Assembly: GCF_040358985.1 (NCBI RefSeq)
Contig: NZ_CP132932.1
Span: 4,650,001-4,714,000 of the forward strand
DNA: 64,000 nt
Source of the DNA: Tunturibacter empetritectus
GTDB taxonomy: Bacteria > Acidobacteriota > Terriglobia > Terriglobales > Acidobacteriaceae
Reading direction: 5' to 3'
Shown: piece after piece, positions 17,961 to 24,911 of the stretch
How positions within the stretch are numbered: the stretch's first letter is position 1
How the letters are laid out: each line of letters begins with the position of its first letter
Translations under genes and position numbers: made by a program
Notes under the pieces: generated by a model
The model's input: the letters and a program-made list of their open reading frames with translations, nothing else
The model's database searches: none
Told to the model about the DNA's origin: nothing

Positions 17961-18038
17961 AGCAAAGGCGAGATACAGGGGTTTCTCTACTGCGCTGTCA
18001 CGATGAGGCCGTGAACAGCTTTGATCGAAATGACGGTG
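17961..18038. repeat. dispersed repeat family B, copy 2
   Basis: Contains AGGGGTTTCTCTACTGCG, CACGATGAGGCCG and GATCGAAATGACGG, matching the copy at 14011-14076 in the same orientation with scattered changes. It is beyond the clpC terminator. Confidence 0.7.
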
Positions 18039-18071
18039 TTTTTTTTGAGGATGAAAGAACAGACAACGCGC

Positions 18072-18109
18072 AACGCGAACATCCCGAGGGAGGCCGGGAT
18101 GTTCGCGTT
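18072..18109. terminator. 14-bp perfect stem hairpin near the 3' end of the ytxH-like gene
   Basis: AACGCGAACATCCC (18072-18085) pairs perfectly with GGGATGTTCGCGTT (18096-18109) around a 10-nt loop. It lies about 105 nt beyond the stop of the minus-strand YtxH gene. There is no adjacent T-run on either strand, so it is either a factor-assisted terminator or a 3' stabiliser. Confidence 0.55.
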
Positions 18110-18213
18110 TCAGAGAAGGCAGATTGGTGTTGGTACAGAAAATCCAGACCTGTAGGGAGGAAGAAGATCAGACCCGCAGCGTTAGACGGCGAGGGCTAGC
18201 AACAATAGGGAGG

Positions 18214-18510
18214 CTAAACCAGCGATTGCGCAGTCTTGACAGCACTGTTTACGACGTCGCCTGCCTTGTCGATGGCGTAGTCCACCTGGCCTTTGCTGCG
18301 CTTGATAGCCTTCTGGGTTTCGTCGCTGAGACGCTCGGCCTGGGTTTTGAGGTAGTTACCTGCGTCCTCAAGATAATCGCCTGCGTCCTCGGCTCTTTTG
18401 CGAAGCTGTTTGCGCGTCTTGACTCCTGTTTGCGGAGCGTAGAGGAGAGCAATTGCCGCTCCTGCGCTGACGCCGATGCCGAAGGCAAACCAGTAGTTTT
18501 TTGCACTCAT
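18214..18510 (-). CDS. YtxH domain-containing protein
   Basis: 98 residues. An N-terminal membrane segment with small residues (FAFGIGVSAGAAIALLYAP, residues 8-26) is followed by a highly charged amphipathic helix region (RKQLRKRAEDAGDYLEDAG and onward). This is the YtxH family layout: one helix in the inner membrane and a cytoplasmic coiled part, often induced by general stress. ATG at 18510 with AGGTAA ahead of it. Molecular function is not known for the family. Confidence 0.9.
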   Translation of the reverse strand: MSAKNYWFAFGIGVSAGAAIALLYAPQTGVKTRKQLRKRAEDAGDYLEDAGNYLKTQAERLSDETQKAIKRSKGQVDYAIDKAGDVVNSAVKTAQSLV

Positions 18511-18710
18511 TCGAAGTTACCTCGTGCGAAATTTCGCTTCTTTGAAATAAGATTCAGCGGAGCGACAATTGGTTGGTTTTTTCTTTGGCATGGCGAAGGT
18601 TTTGAAGCAGTTAGAGGGAATCTTCTGAGGTAATGGCGAGGCGGTTCCCCCGTTTTTCCATGCTGCGCAGCGGTCAGCAACCGCAGGCTACAGTGAGGAA
18701 GAGGATACCG

Positions 18711-18806
18711 ATGAAAGACGTTGTGATCGCACTTGTTTTTCTTGCCATGATCGTCGGGCCGGGTTTTTTTGCTATAGATGTGTTCGGGGAGAAGAAGCAG
18801 TTTTAG
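18711..18806 (+). CDS. 31-residue single-span membrane peptide
   Basis: A short frame read directly from the sequence: MKDVVIALVFLAMIVGPG, then FFAIDVFGEKKQF and a stop. GAGGAAGAGG sits 5 nt before the ATG, a strong ribosome site. Residues 4-22 are hydrophobic enough for one membrane helix, with charged ends. The stop overlaps the last codon of the convergent glycosylase gene by 4 bp. I do not recognise the family. Very short proteins like this are often missed by gene finders. Confidence 0.6.
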   Translation: MKDVVIALVFLAMIVGPGFFAIDVFGEKKQF

Positions 18807-19519
18807 ACGGCGAGTCCGGCCAGTTCCCTTGCCCGCAAAAAGATGCGCGTGAACATGACCCGGTTGAGGCGGCCGGTGTTGGTGTTACGCAGGGACGGAT
18901 GGTAGGTGGCGAGCAGACTGAGGTCATTGGGAAGGAGATACTCTGCGCCGTGGGAGAAGCGATAGTCCGATTTGCGAGCGATGACGCCGGTTTGCAGGAG
19001 GAAGGCCATGTATCCGTCGAAGGCTATCTTTCCGAGGCAGACCACAACGCGTACGCGAGGGAGTGCTTGAATCTCCTGGGCGAGGTGGGTACCGCAGTTG
19101 CGAATCTCCTGAGGGAGCGGCTTGTCGCCGGGCGGGGCGCAGCGGACGACGGAGGCAATCCAGGCATGACGAAGCTTGAGGCCATCGTCGCGGGTGACGG
19201 CGCGGGGTTTGCTGGCGAGGCCGAGCTCGTGAAGGACGGGGTACATGAAGTCGCCTGAGCCGTCGCCGGTGAAGGGGCGGCCGGTACGGTTGGCTCCATG
19301 GGCGCCGGGGGCGAGGCCAAGGATTAGGATGCGGGCGCGGGGGTCGCCGAAGCCGGGGACTGGACGGGACCAGTAGGTCTGATCAAGATAGGCGCGGCGT
19401 TTGGTCTCGCCGATGCCGCGGCAGTAGTCGCGAAGCCGAGGGCAACGTTCGCAGGTGATGATGGTTTCGCGAATCTGCTGCAGGAGGGGGGACGTACTTT
19501 GTAGGTTGGCCGGCGTCAC
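18803..19519 (-). CDS. uracil-DNA glycosylase family 4/5 (UdgB-like), iron-sulfur type
   Basis: 238 residues from a GTG at 19519. It removes uracil and possibly other deaminated bases from DNA. Motif A is GLAPGAHGANRTGRPFTGD, in which the position held by a catalytic Asp/Glu in other families is Ala, as in family 5. Motif B is HPSLRNTNTGR near the C-terminus. Cysteines C23 and C26 plus C33 in the N-terminus, with others in VVRCAPPGDKPLPQEIRNC, fit the [4Fe-4S] cluster of these enzymes. The gene is divergent from the aldose-epimerase-like gene. Confidence 0.9.
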   Translation of the reverse strand: MTPANLQSTSPLLQQIRETIITCERCPRLRDYCRGIGETKRRAYLDQTYWSRPVPGFGDPRARILILGLAPGAHGANRTGRPFTGDGSGDFMYPVLHELGLASKPRAVTRDDGLKLRHAWIASVVRCAPPGDKPLPQEIRNCGTHLAQEIQALPRVRVVVCLGKIAFDGYMAFLLQTGVIARKSDYRFSHGAEYLLPNDLSLLATYHPSLRNTNTGRLNRVMFTRIFLRARELAGLAV

Positions 19520-19618
19520 TGCTCTCCATGATAGTGGGTGGGAGACGGCGGGGAGATTGGCGCGTCAAACAACTGAGTAGAATGATGTTCGTATATCACA
19601 GAGGGAATAGGCGGTAAG

Positions 19619-20950
19619 TTGGAAGATCCAAGATTGAGCAGGATGTACTGGGCGCTTCTAAAGCAGTGGGCGGCGCGGCGGCGCAGAAGTATCTGGCATG
19701 CCGCGGTAATGCGCTCCGGCCTGCTGACAGTGCTGCTACTGGCCCTGCTGATTGCGGGTCTGGCGTTTGGCTGGCGGACCCACAGGCTGGGACAGTTTGC
19801 GCTGCTGAAGAAGCAGCTTCGGGCCAAGCCAAAGCAGGATATCGTCTTTCGTCCGGGTGGTCAGGATGTGATCACGCTGCAGCGCACGCAGATGGTGGGC
19901 GGGGGCGGGCCTGAGTTTCTGTCGACGACGTTGATGCCCGGGCGCGGGATGAATATGCTACAGATCTCGGCCTATCTTCCGAACAAAGGCGAGGTAAATC
20001 TGCTGGCTTCGCCGCCGCTGGAGACGGCAGCAGAGCAGCTGAGCGGCACTGGGGCGGATGCCATGGGGACAAAGAGCCTGGCGATGGGCGCGGCGATTGA
20101 GGCTCCCTGGGCTGGCCGGATCTATGGGACGCGGACCCCGGATGGTGGACTGACGGCGATGTGGCGCGGCGTTCATTTGAACCTGCCGACGGGGGTGAAG
20201 GATAGCTATGGGCTCGACGGCGCGGTTGCAGCGGGCGGTTTGCTGCTGAAGGAGCCGTCGACTGCGGTGCACACCAACATCATGCCGGATGGAGGAGAGG
20301 CAACTGCGACGTTTCGTCCCAGGGATTTCGATGGCCACTGGCTCTCGCAGACCGAGATCGATACGACTGTGGTGTTGAGCGGCAGGGTGATTGAGATGAA
20401 GATCGTCGCCCATAATATCGGCGATACTGCGGAGCCGATCGGTATTGGCTGGCATCCTCGGTTTGCGATTCTGAGCGGGCATCGCGGGCAGATATCGCTG
20501 CGGTTGCCGGAGGGCCTTCGCGCGGAGGTGAAGGATCGTCGCACGGGTGAGTTGAGTGGAAAACTGCTGCCGGTGACCGGGACCGAGTATGACTTTACCG
20601 GGCGGGAGGGGGCCCAGCTGGGTGCTCTGAACCTTGACGACAGCTTTGTGGAGCTGAAGCGCGGCATGATGGCAGATGGGCCTGTGGCGGAGCTGCGCGA
20701 TCCGGAGAGCGGATACGGGCTGCGGATTACGGCAACCTCGCCTACCATCAAGGCTTTGCGGGTGTATGCCCCGCTGGATGGCTCGTATCTTTCGATTGAG
20801 CCGCAGTTCAACTACGACGATCCCTTCGGGCATGAGTGGGCGAAGGGGGAGGATACCGGGATGGTCGTGCTGCAGCCAGGCGAGTCTACGCAATGGAGAG
20901 TCAGGCTGGAGATATTTTCCTTAGACTCGGGCCAGCCGGAACGTTTTTAG
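19619..20950 (+). CDS. membrane-anchored aldose 1-epimerase-like protein
   Basis: 443 residues from a TTG at 19619; an ATG at 19643 is an alternative, with little to choose between them. A transmembrane anchor lies at about residues 33-50 (LLTVLLLALLIAGLAFGW). The rest is a galactose-mutarotase-type beta-sandwich: the catalytic-type histidine in IGIGWHPRFAI and the glutamate in YLSIEPQFNYDDPFG, both expected for aldose 1-epimerases. It is longer than soluble mutarotases because of the anchor. Likely acts on sugars at the outer face of the inner membrane. Substrate unknown. Confidence 0.82.
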   Translation: MEDPRLSRMYWALLKQWAARRRRSIWHAAVMRSGLLTVLLLALLIAGLAFGWRTHRLGQFALLKKQLRAKPKQDIVFRPGGQDVITLQRTQMVGGGGPEFLSTTLMPGRGMNMLQISAYLPNKGEVNLLASPPLETAAEQLSGTGADAMGTKSLAMGAAIEAPWAGRIYGTRTPDGGLTAMWRGVHLNLPTGVKDSYGLDGAVAAGGLLLKEPSTAVHTNIMPDGGEATATFRPRDFDGHWLSQTEIDTTVVLSGRVIEMKIVAHNIGDTAEPIGIGWHPRFAILSGHRGQISLRLPEGLRAEVKDRRTGELSGKLLPVTGTEYDFTGREGAQLGALNLDDSFVELKRGMMADGPVAELRDPESGYGLRITATSPTIKALRVYAPLDGSYLSIEPQFNYDDPFGHEWAKGEDTGMVVLQPGESTQWRVRLEIFSLDSGQPERF

Positions 20951-21037
20951 GGTAGTTTTTTGAGGCTCTGAAGTTGTGTAGCAGGGTTTGCGGAGAGCCT
21001 GTGAAGACAGGTGTGGGTGCAGGCGACGGTGGCTGGT

Positions 21038-21067
21038 TTGACCCCCTCGTACCGGGACTCGTACAGT
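21038..21067 (+). promoter_or_regulatory. sigma-70-like promoter upstream of tig
   Basis: TTGACC (21038-21043), an 18-bp spacer, then TACAGT (21062-21067). It lies 75 bp before the trigger factor start, in the right direction. Read by eye only. Confidence 0.5.
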
Positions 21068-21141
21068 AGAGAAAGAGGCGTGGATCGCGCTCGTCAGGAT
21101 AGCGGCGGCGGCGCGGCATACACAGACGCACTTTGGAAGGC

Positions 21142-22584
21142 ATGGAATTGACCCCGACCGAGATGACAGAGACCAATGAAACTGCAGAGCTGCAGCCAGA
21201 AGTAGCGACAACGCAAGATCATGAGCATCATGACCACGCTCACGACCATCACGATCATGAGCACACCCATCAGCATGCGCCCGCGCTTAACCCGGAGCTG
21301 ACCCGGGAGATTGACGTCGAGGTTGGCGCTGACGAAGTATCGAAGAGCTTCAAGACCGTAGTGAAGCGATACCAGAAGCTGGCGAGGATTCCTGGCTTTC
21401 GCGCGGGAAAGGTGCCTGAGACGCTGGTGCGCTCGAAGTTTGCGAAGGAGGTTCGGCAGGAGGTTCTGGAGAGCCTGGTGTCAGAGCGCTTCCGTAAGGC
21501 AATTGATGAGCAGAAGCTGCGTCCGGTATCGGAGCCGCAGTTGCTGGATCTGCAGTTGTTCGACGGCCAGCCGTTGAAGTTCAAGGCTGCGTTTGAAGTT
21601 GCGCCGGAGATCGACGTTGCCGGCTATGACAGCGTCTCGGTGACCAAGCCCGAGGCTTCGCTGACCGATGAGGAGTACGACGCCGAGTTGGCCCGCGTGC
21701 TGGATGGCCACGCTACCGTCGAGCCGGTGGAAGAGGATCGTCCGCTGGTCGATGGCGACTGGGCGGAGATCCAGTTTCGCGGCGAGGTGAAGGACCTGGC
21801 GCAGACGGTGACCGAGGATGGCGTGCAGAGCGTCTCGAACAGCGAGCCGATTACGGGCGAGGATGTGCTGATCGAGATTGGCGGAAAGAATACGCTGGCT
21901 GCCTTCAACGAATCGCTGCGTGGAGCGAAACCTGGCCAGGAACTGAAGTTCGAGGTGGACTATCCGGCGGACTTCGGCGAGCGGCGGCTTGCCGGGCAGA
22001 CTGTGAGCTACGACGTGACCGTGAAGGGCATCAAGCACAAGAGCTATCCGGAGCGGGATGCGGAGTTCGCCAAGCAGCTGGGCAACTACGAGAGCTGGGA
22101 GGAGTTCGAGAGCAAACTGCGCGAGCATGCTTCGGATCGTAAGAAGAACGCGCTCGAGAACGCCGCGAAGGACAAGATGCTCGGTGAGTTTGTCGAGAAG
22201 TTCCAGTTCCCTGTTCCCGAGGCGTTCGTGCAGCAGCAGGTCGAGGCGCGGCTGGATCGCGGTCTGCGGGCGCTGGCGCAACAGGGCATGAAGGTTGAGG
22301 ACATGCGCAAGCTGGACTTTCAGCAGCTGCGTGCCTCGCAGCGCGACCTGGCGGTGAACGAGGTGAAGGTTTCGATGATCCTCGATCGCATCGCCGAGGT
22401 GGAGGGCGTCACGTTGAGTGAAGAGGATCTGGAGCGCGAGTTGTTGTTGCTCTCGATTCAGTCGCGTGAGCCGCTGGAGACGCTTCGTGACAGGCTGTCG
22501 AACGATGGCGGGCTGGACCGGATTCGCGAGCAGATGCGGCGCGAGAAGACTGGAAGCGTGCTCTACGAGAAGCTGGCTTCGTAG
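21142..22584 (+). CDS. tig: trigger factor with His-rich N-terminal extension
   Basis: 480 residues from the ATG at 21142 (a TTG at 21133 is possible). A ribosome-bound chaperone and peptidyl-prolyl isomerase. The ribosome-binding signature, usually GFRxGKxP, is GFRAGKVP, in the N-domain after KRYQKLARIP. The FKBP-like domain is around residues 185-275, with the C-terminal helical arms after it. Unusual: residues 27-45 contain 11 histidines alternating with Asp/Glu, before the conserved ribosome-binding domain. It heads the tig-clpP-clpX-lon cluster. Confidence 0.95.
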   Translation: MELTPTEMTETNETAELQPEVATTQDHEHHDHAHDHHDHEHTHQHAPALNPELTREIDVEVGADEVSKSFKTVVKRYQKLARIPGFRAGKVPETLVRSKFAKEVRQEVLESLVSERFRKAIDEQKLRPVSEPQLLDLQLFDGQPLKFKAAFEVAPEIDVAGYDSVSVTKPEASLTDEEYDAELARVLDGHATVEPVEEDRPLVDGDWAEIQFRGEVKDLAQTVTEDGVQSVSNSEPITGEDVLIEIGGKNTLAAFNESLRGAKPGQELKFEVDYPADFGERRLAGQTVSYDVTVKGIKHKSYPERDAEFAKQLGNYESWEEFESKLREHASDRKKNALENAAKDKMLGEFVEKFQFPVPEAFVQQQVEARLDRGLRALAQQGMKVEDMRKLDFQQLRASQRDLAVNEVKVSMILDRIAEVEGVTLSEEDLERELLLLSIQSREPLETLRDRLSNDGGLDRIREQMRREKTGSVLYEKLAS

Positions 22585-22639
22585 ATATAAAAAACAAAAC
22601 AGAGGATTCTGTTTAAAGATTTCTTAGAAAGAGAGCGTT

Positions 22640-23230
22640 ATGGGACTAGTACCGATGGTGATCGAGCAGACGAGCCGGGGCGAACGCGCCTACGACATTT
22701 ACAGCCGTCTGCTGCGGGACAACATCATTTTTCTGGGCACGCCGATCGATGACAACATCGCCAATGTGATCATTGCGCAGATGCTGTTTTTGAGCCAGGA
22801 AGACCCGGAGAAGGATATTCAGCTTTACATCAACTCGCCGGGCGGATCGATCACGGCCGGACTGGCGATCTACGACACGATGCAATACCTCAAGAACGAT
22901 GTGGTGACGTTCTGCATTGGGCAGGCTGCCAGCATGGGCGCGTTTCTGTTGATGGCGGGCAAGAAGGGCAAGCGATTTGCTCTGCCGAACTCGCGCATCC
23001 TGATCCACCAGCCGTCGATGGGCGGGCTGAGCGGACAGGCTACCGATATCGACATCCATGCACGGGAGATTCTGCGCATTCGCGAGATCACGAACAAGCT
23101 GATGAGCGCCAGCACGGGCCAGACGCTGGAGCGGATCGAGCGGGATGTGGAGCGCGACTTCATCATGACGGCCGCGCAGTCGAAGGAGTATGGGATCATC
23201 GACGACATCATCGATCGGCCCCGCACCTAG
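22640..23230 (+). CDS. clpP: ATP-dependent Clp protease proteolytic subunit
   Basis: 196 residues, canonical length. The catalytic triad is visible: Ser98 in GQAASMGAF, His123 in ILIHQP and Asp173 in ERDVERD. The hydrophobic ClpX/ClpC docking surface and the INSPGGSIT segment are standard. Start ATG at 22640 with AGAAAGAGAG ahead. It is 55 bp after tig, probably the same transcript, and a hairpin follows at 23249. Partners are ClpX (next gene) and ClpC (15406). Confidence 0.98.
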   Translation: MGLVPMVIEQTSRGERAYDIYSRLLRDNIIFLGTPIDDNIANVIIAQMLFLSQEDPEKDIQLYINSPGGSITAGLAIYDTMQYLKNDVVTFCIGQAASMGAFLLMAGKKGKRFALPNSRILIHQPSMGGLSGQATDIDIHAREILRIREITNKLMSASTGQTLERIERDVERDFIMTAAQSKEYGIIDDIIDRPRT

Positions 23231-23248
23231 TTACCGCGGTGCTATTGG

Positions 23249-23276
23249 AAGAGCCCGGGCACTGGTTCGGGCTCTT
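23249..23276. terminator. 9-bp stem hairpin after clpP
   Basis: AAGAGCCCG (23249-23257) pairs with CGGGCTCTT (23268-23276), followed by only TCG rather than a T-run. It is 18 nt after the clpP stop; likely partial termination between clpP and clpX. Confidence 0.6.
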
Positions 23277-23324
23277 TCGCATATGACCATTTCGGGGTAC
23301 TCCGGTGCCCTTCGAACCATGCTT

Positions 23325-23352
23325 TGTAAGTTGAATCGGGTGTAAACTTACA
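23325..23352. promoter_or_regulatory. inverted repeat upstream of clpX
   Basis: TGTAAGTT (23325-23332) and AACTTACA (23345-23352) are exact inverted 8-mers separated by 12 bp, 42 bp before the clpX start. The half-site AAGTT/AACTT also makes up the palindrome upstream of clpC. A candidate operator. Confidence 0.5.
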
Positions 23353-23394
23353 GCAGGACTTTGTTGTGCGCACGACTCAGGAGTAGTCGCATCT

Positions 23395-24681
23395 ATGAAA
23401 ACTTCACGGGGCTCAGACGAATCTCTTCGTTGTTCTTTCTGCCATAAATCGCAGGACGCAGTTGCCAAGCTGATCTCATCGCCTTCGGACTATCCAAGGG
23501 CGTATATCTGCGATGAGTGCGTGGCGGTTTGCAACTCGATTCTGGAAGACGACCGCACCGAGACCCAGCCTGGCGCTGCACCGGCTCACCTGCCTAAGCC
23601 GCAAGAGGTAAAGGCTTTTCTAGATGAGTATGTGATCGGGCAGGACCAGACGAAGAAGAAGCTCGCCGTGGCGGTTTATAACCACTACAAGCGGATTCAG
23701 ATGAACAAGACGCGCGGCAACGATGTGGAGCTGGCGAAGTCGAATATTCTGCTGGTGGGACCGACGGGTTCAGGCAAGACGCTGCTGGCGCAGACGATGG
23801 CGAAGATGCTTGACGTGCCGTTTGCGATTGTGGATGCTACGACGCTGACCGAGGCCGGGTACGTGGGCGAGGATGTTGAGAATATCATTCTGAAGCTTCT
23901 ACAGGCTGCAGATGGCGATGTGCAGCGCGCGCAGAGCGGGATTATCTACATCGACGAGATTGACAAGATTGGGCGCAAGGATGAGAACCCCTCGATTACG
24001 CGTGATGTTTCAGGTGAGGGCGTGCAACAGGCGTTGTTGAAGCTGCTGGAAGGTACTGTTGCGAATGTGCCACCACAGGGTGGGCGGAAGCATCCGCACC
24101 AGGAGTTTACTGCTGTTGATACAACGAACATCCTCTTTATCTGCGGCGGCGCCTTTGTCGGGCTGGAGAAGGTGATCGGGCGGCGAATTGGCAAGAAGGC
24201 GCTTGGGTTCAAGGCGATTGCCGATCCGGATGCGAAGGATGGCGATGTGACGCCGATTCGGGCACAGCGGGACGCGGAGTTGCTGCGTCAGGCGGAGCCT
24301 CAGGATCTGCTTAAGTATGGATTGATTCCCGAGTTTGTTGGACGACTGCCGGTGTTGGGGATTCTCGATGAGTTGGATGAGGTGGCCCTGGTTGAGATTC
24401 TGACCAAGCCTCGCAATGCGATCTTGAAGCAGTACACGAAGCTTTTCGACTTTGAAGGTGTGAAGGTGACCTTCACGGATGAGGCTGCGCGGGAGATCGC
24501 TCGTGAGGCGCTGCAACGGAAGGTCGGAGCACGCGGTCTGCGGATGATTCTGGAAGAGCTGATGCTGGATCTGATGTACTACGTTCCAGGAAACAAGAAG
24601 GTCAAGGAACTTTCGATCACAGCGGAGATGGTGAAGAAGCACAGCCTTACGCTGCCGATGCTGCTGGAAAAAGCAGGTTAG
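23395..24681 (+). CDS. clpX: ATP-dependent Clp protease ATP-binding subunit ClpX
   Basis: 428 residues, usual length. The N-terminal zinc-binding domain has C13, C16, C39 and C42. A single AAA module follows, with Walker A GPTGSGKT (122-129), the substrate-gripping pore loop in AGYVGEDV, Walker B IIYIDEIDK and the C-terminal sensor region KVGARGLR. ClpX unfolds tagged substrates and passes them to ClpP encoded just upstream. A separate promoter is likely, given the hairpin and inverted repeat in the 164-bp gap before it. Confidence 0.98.
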   Translation: MKTSRGSDESLRCSFCHKSQDAVAKLISSPSDYPRAYICDECVAVCNSILEDDRTETQPGAAPAHLPKPQEVKAFLDEYVIGQDQTKKKLAVAVYNHYKRIQMNKTRGNDVELAKSNILLVGPTGSGKTLLAQTMAKMLDVPFAIVDATTLTEAGYVGEDVENIILKLLQAADGDVQRAQSGIIYIDEIDKIGRKDENPSITRDVSGEGVQQALLKLLEGTVANVPPQGGRKHPHQEFTAVDTTNILFICGGAFVGLEKVIGRRIGKKALGFKAIADPDAKDGDVTPIRAQRDAELLRQAEPQDLLKYGLIPEFVGRLPVLGILDELDEVALVEILTKPRNAILKQYTKLFDFEGVKVTFTDEAAREIAREALQRKVGARGLRMILEELMLDLMYYVPGNKKVKELSITAEMVKKHSLTLPMLLEKAG

Positions 24682-24738
24682 GCATCAGTTTGTCGCACAG
24701 ATTGTTTGAGGAGATGGAATTACTTTGATGTCAGTGGG

Positions 24739-24765
24739 TCGCAACGATATCGATTGTCGTTGCGA
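24739..24765. promoter_or_regulatory. 9-bp inverted repeat with 9-bp spacer between clpX and lon
   Basis: TCGCAACGA (24739-24747), 9 bp, TCGTTGCGA (24757-24765), exact. It is 57 bp after clpX and 147 bp before lon. There is no T-run. Spacing equals that of CIRCE, but the arm sequence is unrelated. Either a lon operator or a clpX 3' hairpin. Confidence 0.5.
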
Positions 24766-24911
24766 TTGCTGCTTTAACAGCTGAGTATATTTTTCAATTC
24801 CCTGCCAGTTGTATTTGTGGAATACCTTTATGTCGCGCGAGGAATTACAATCACCTGAAGCCGCGACGCCACTGCATCATTTCTGGCGTTTTAACGTGTA
24901 ATTGGAGAGAG

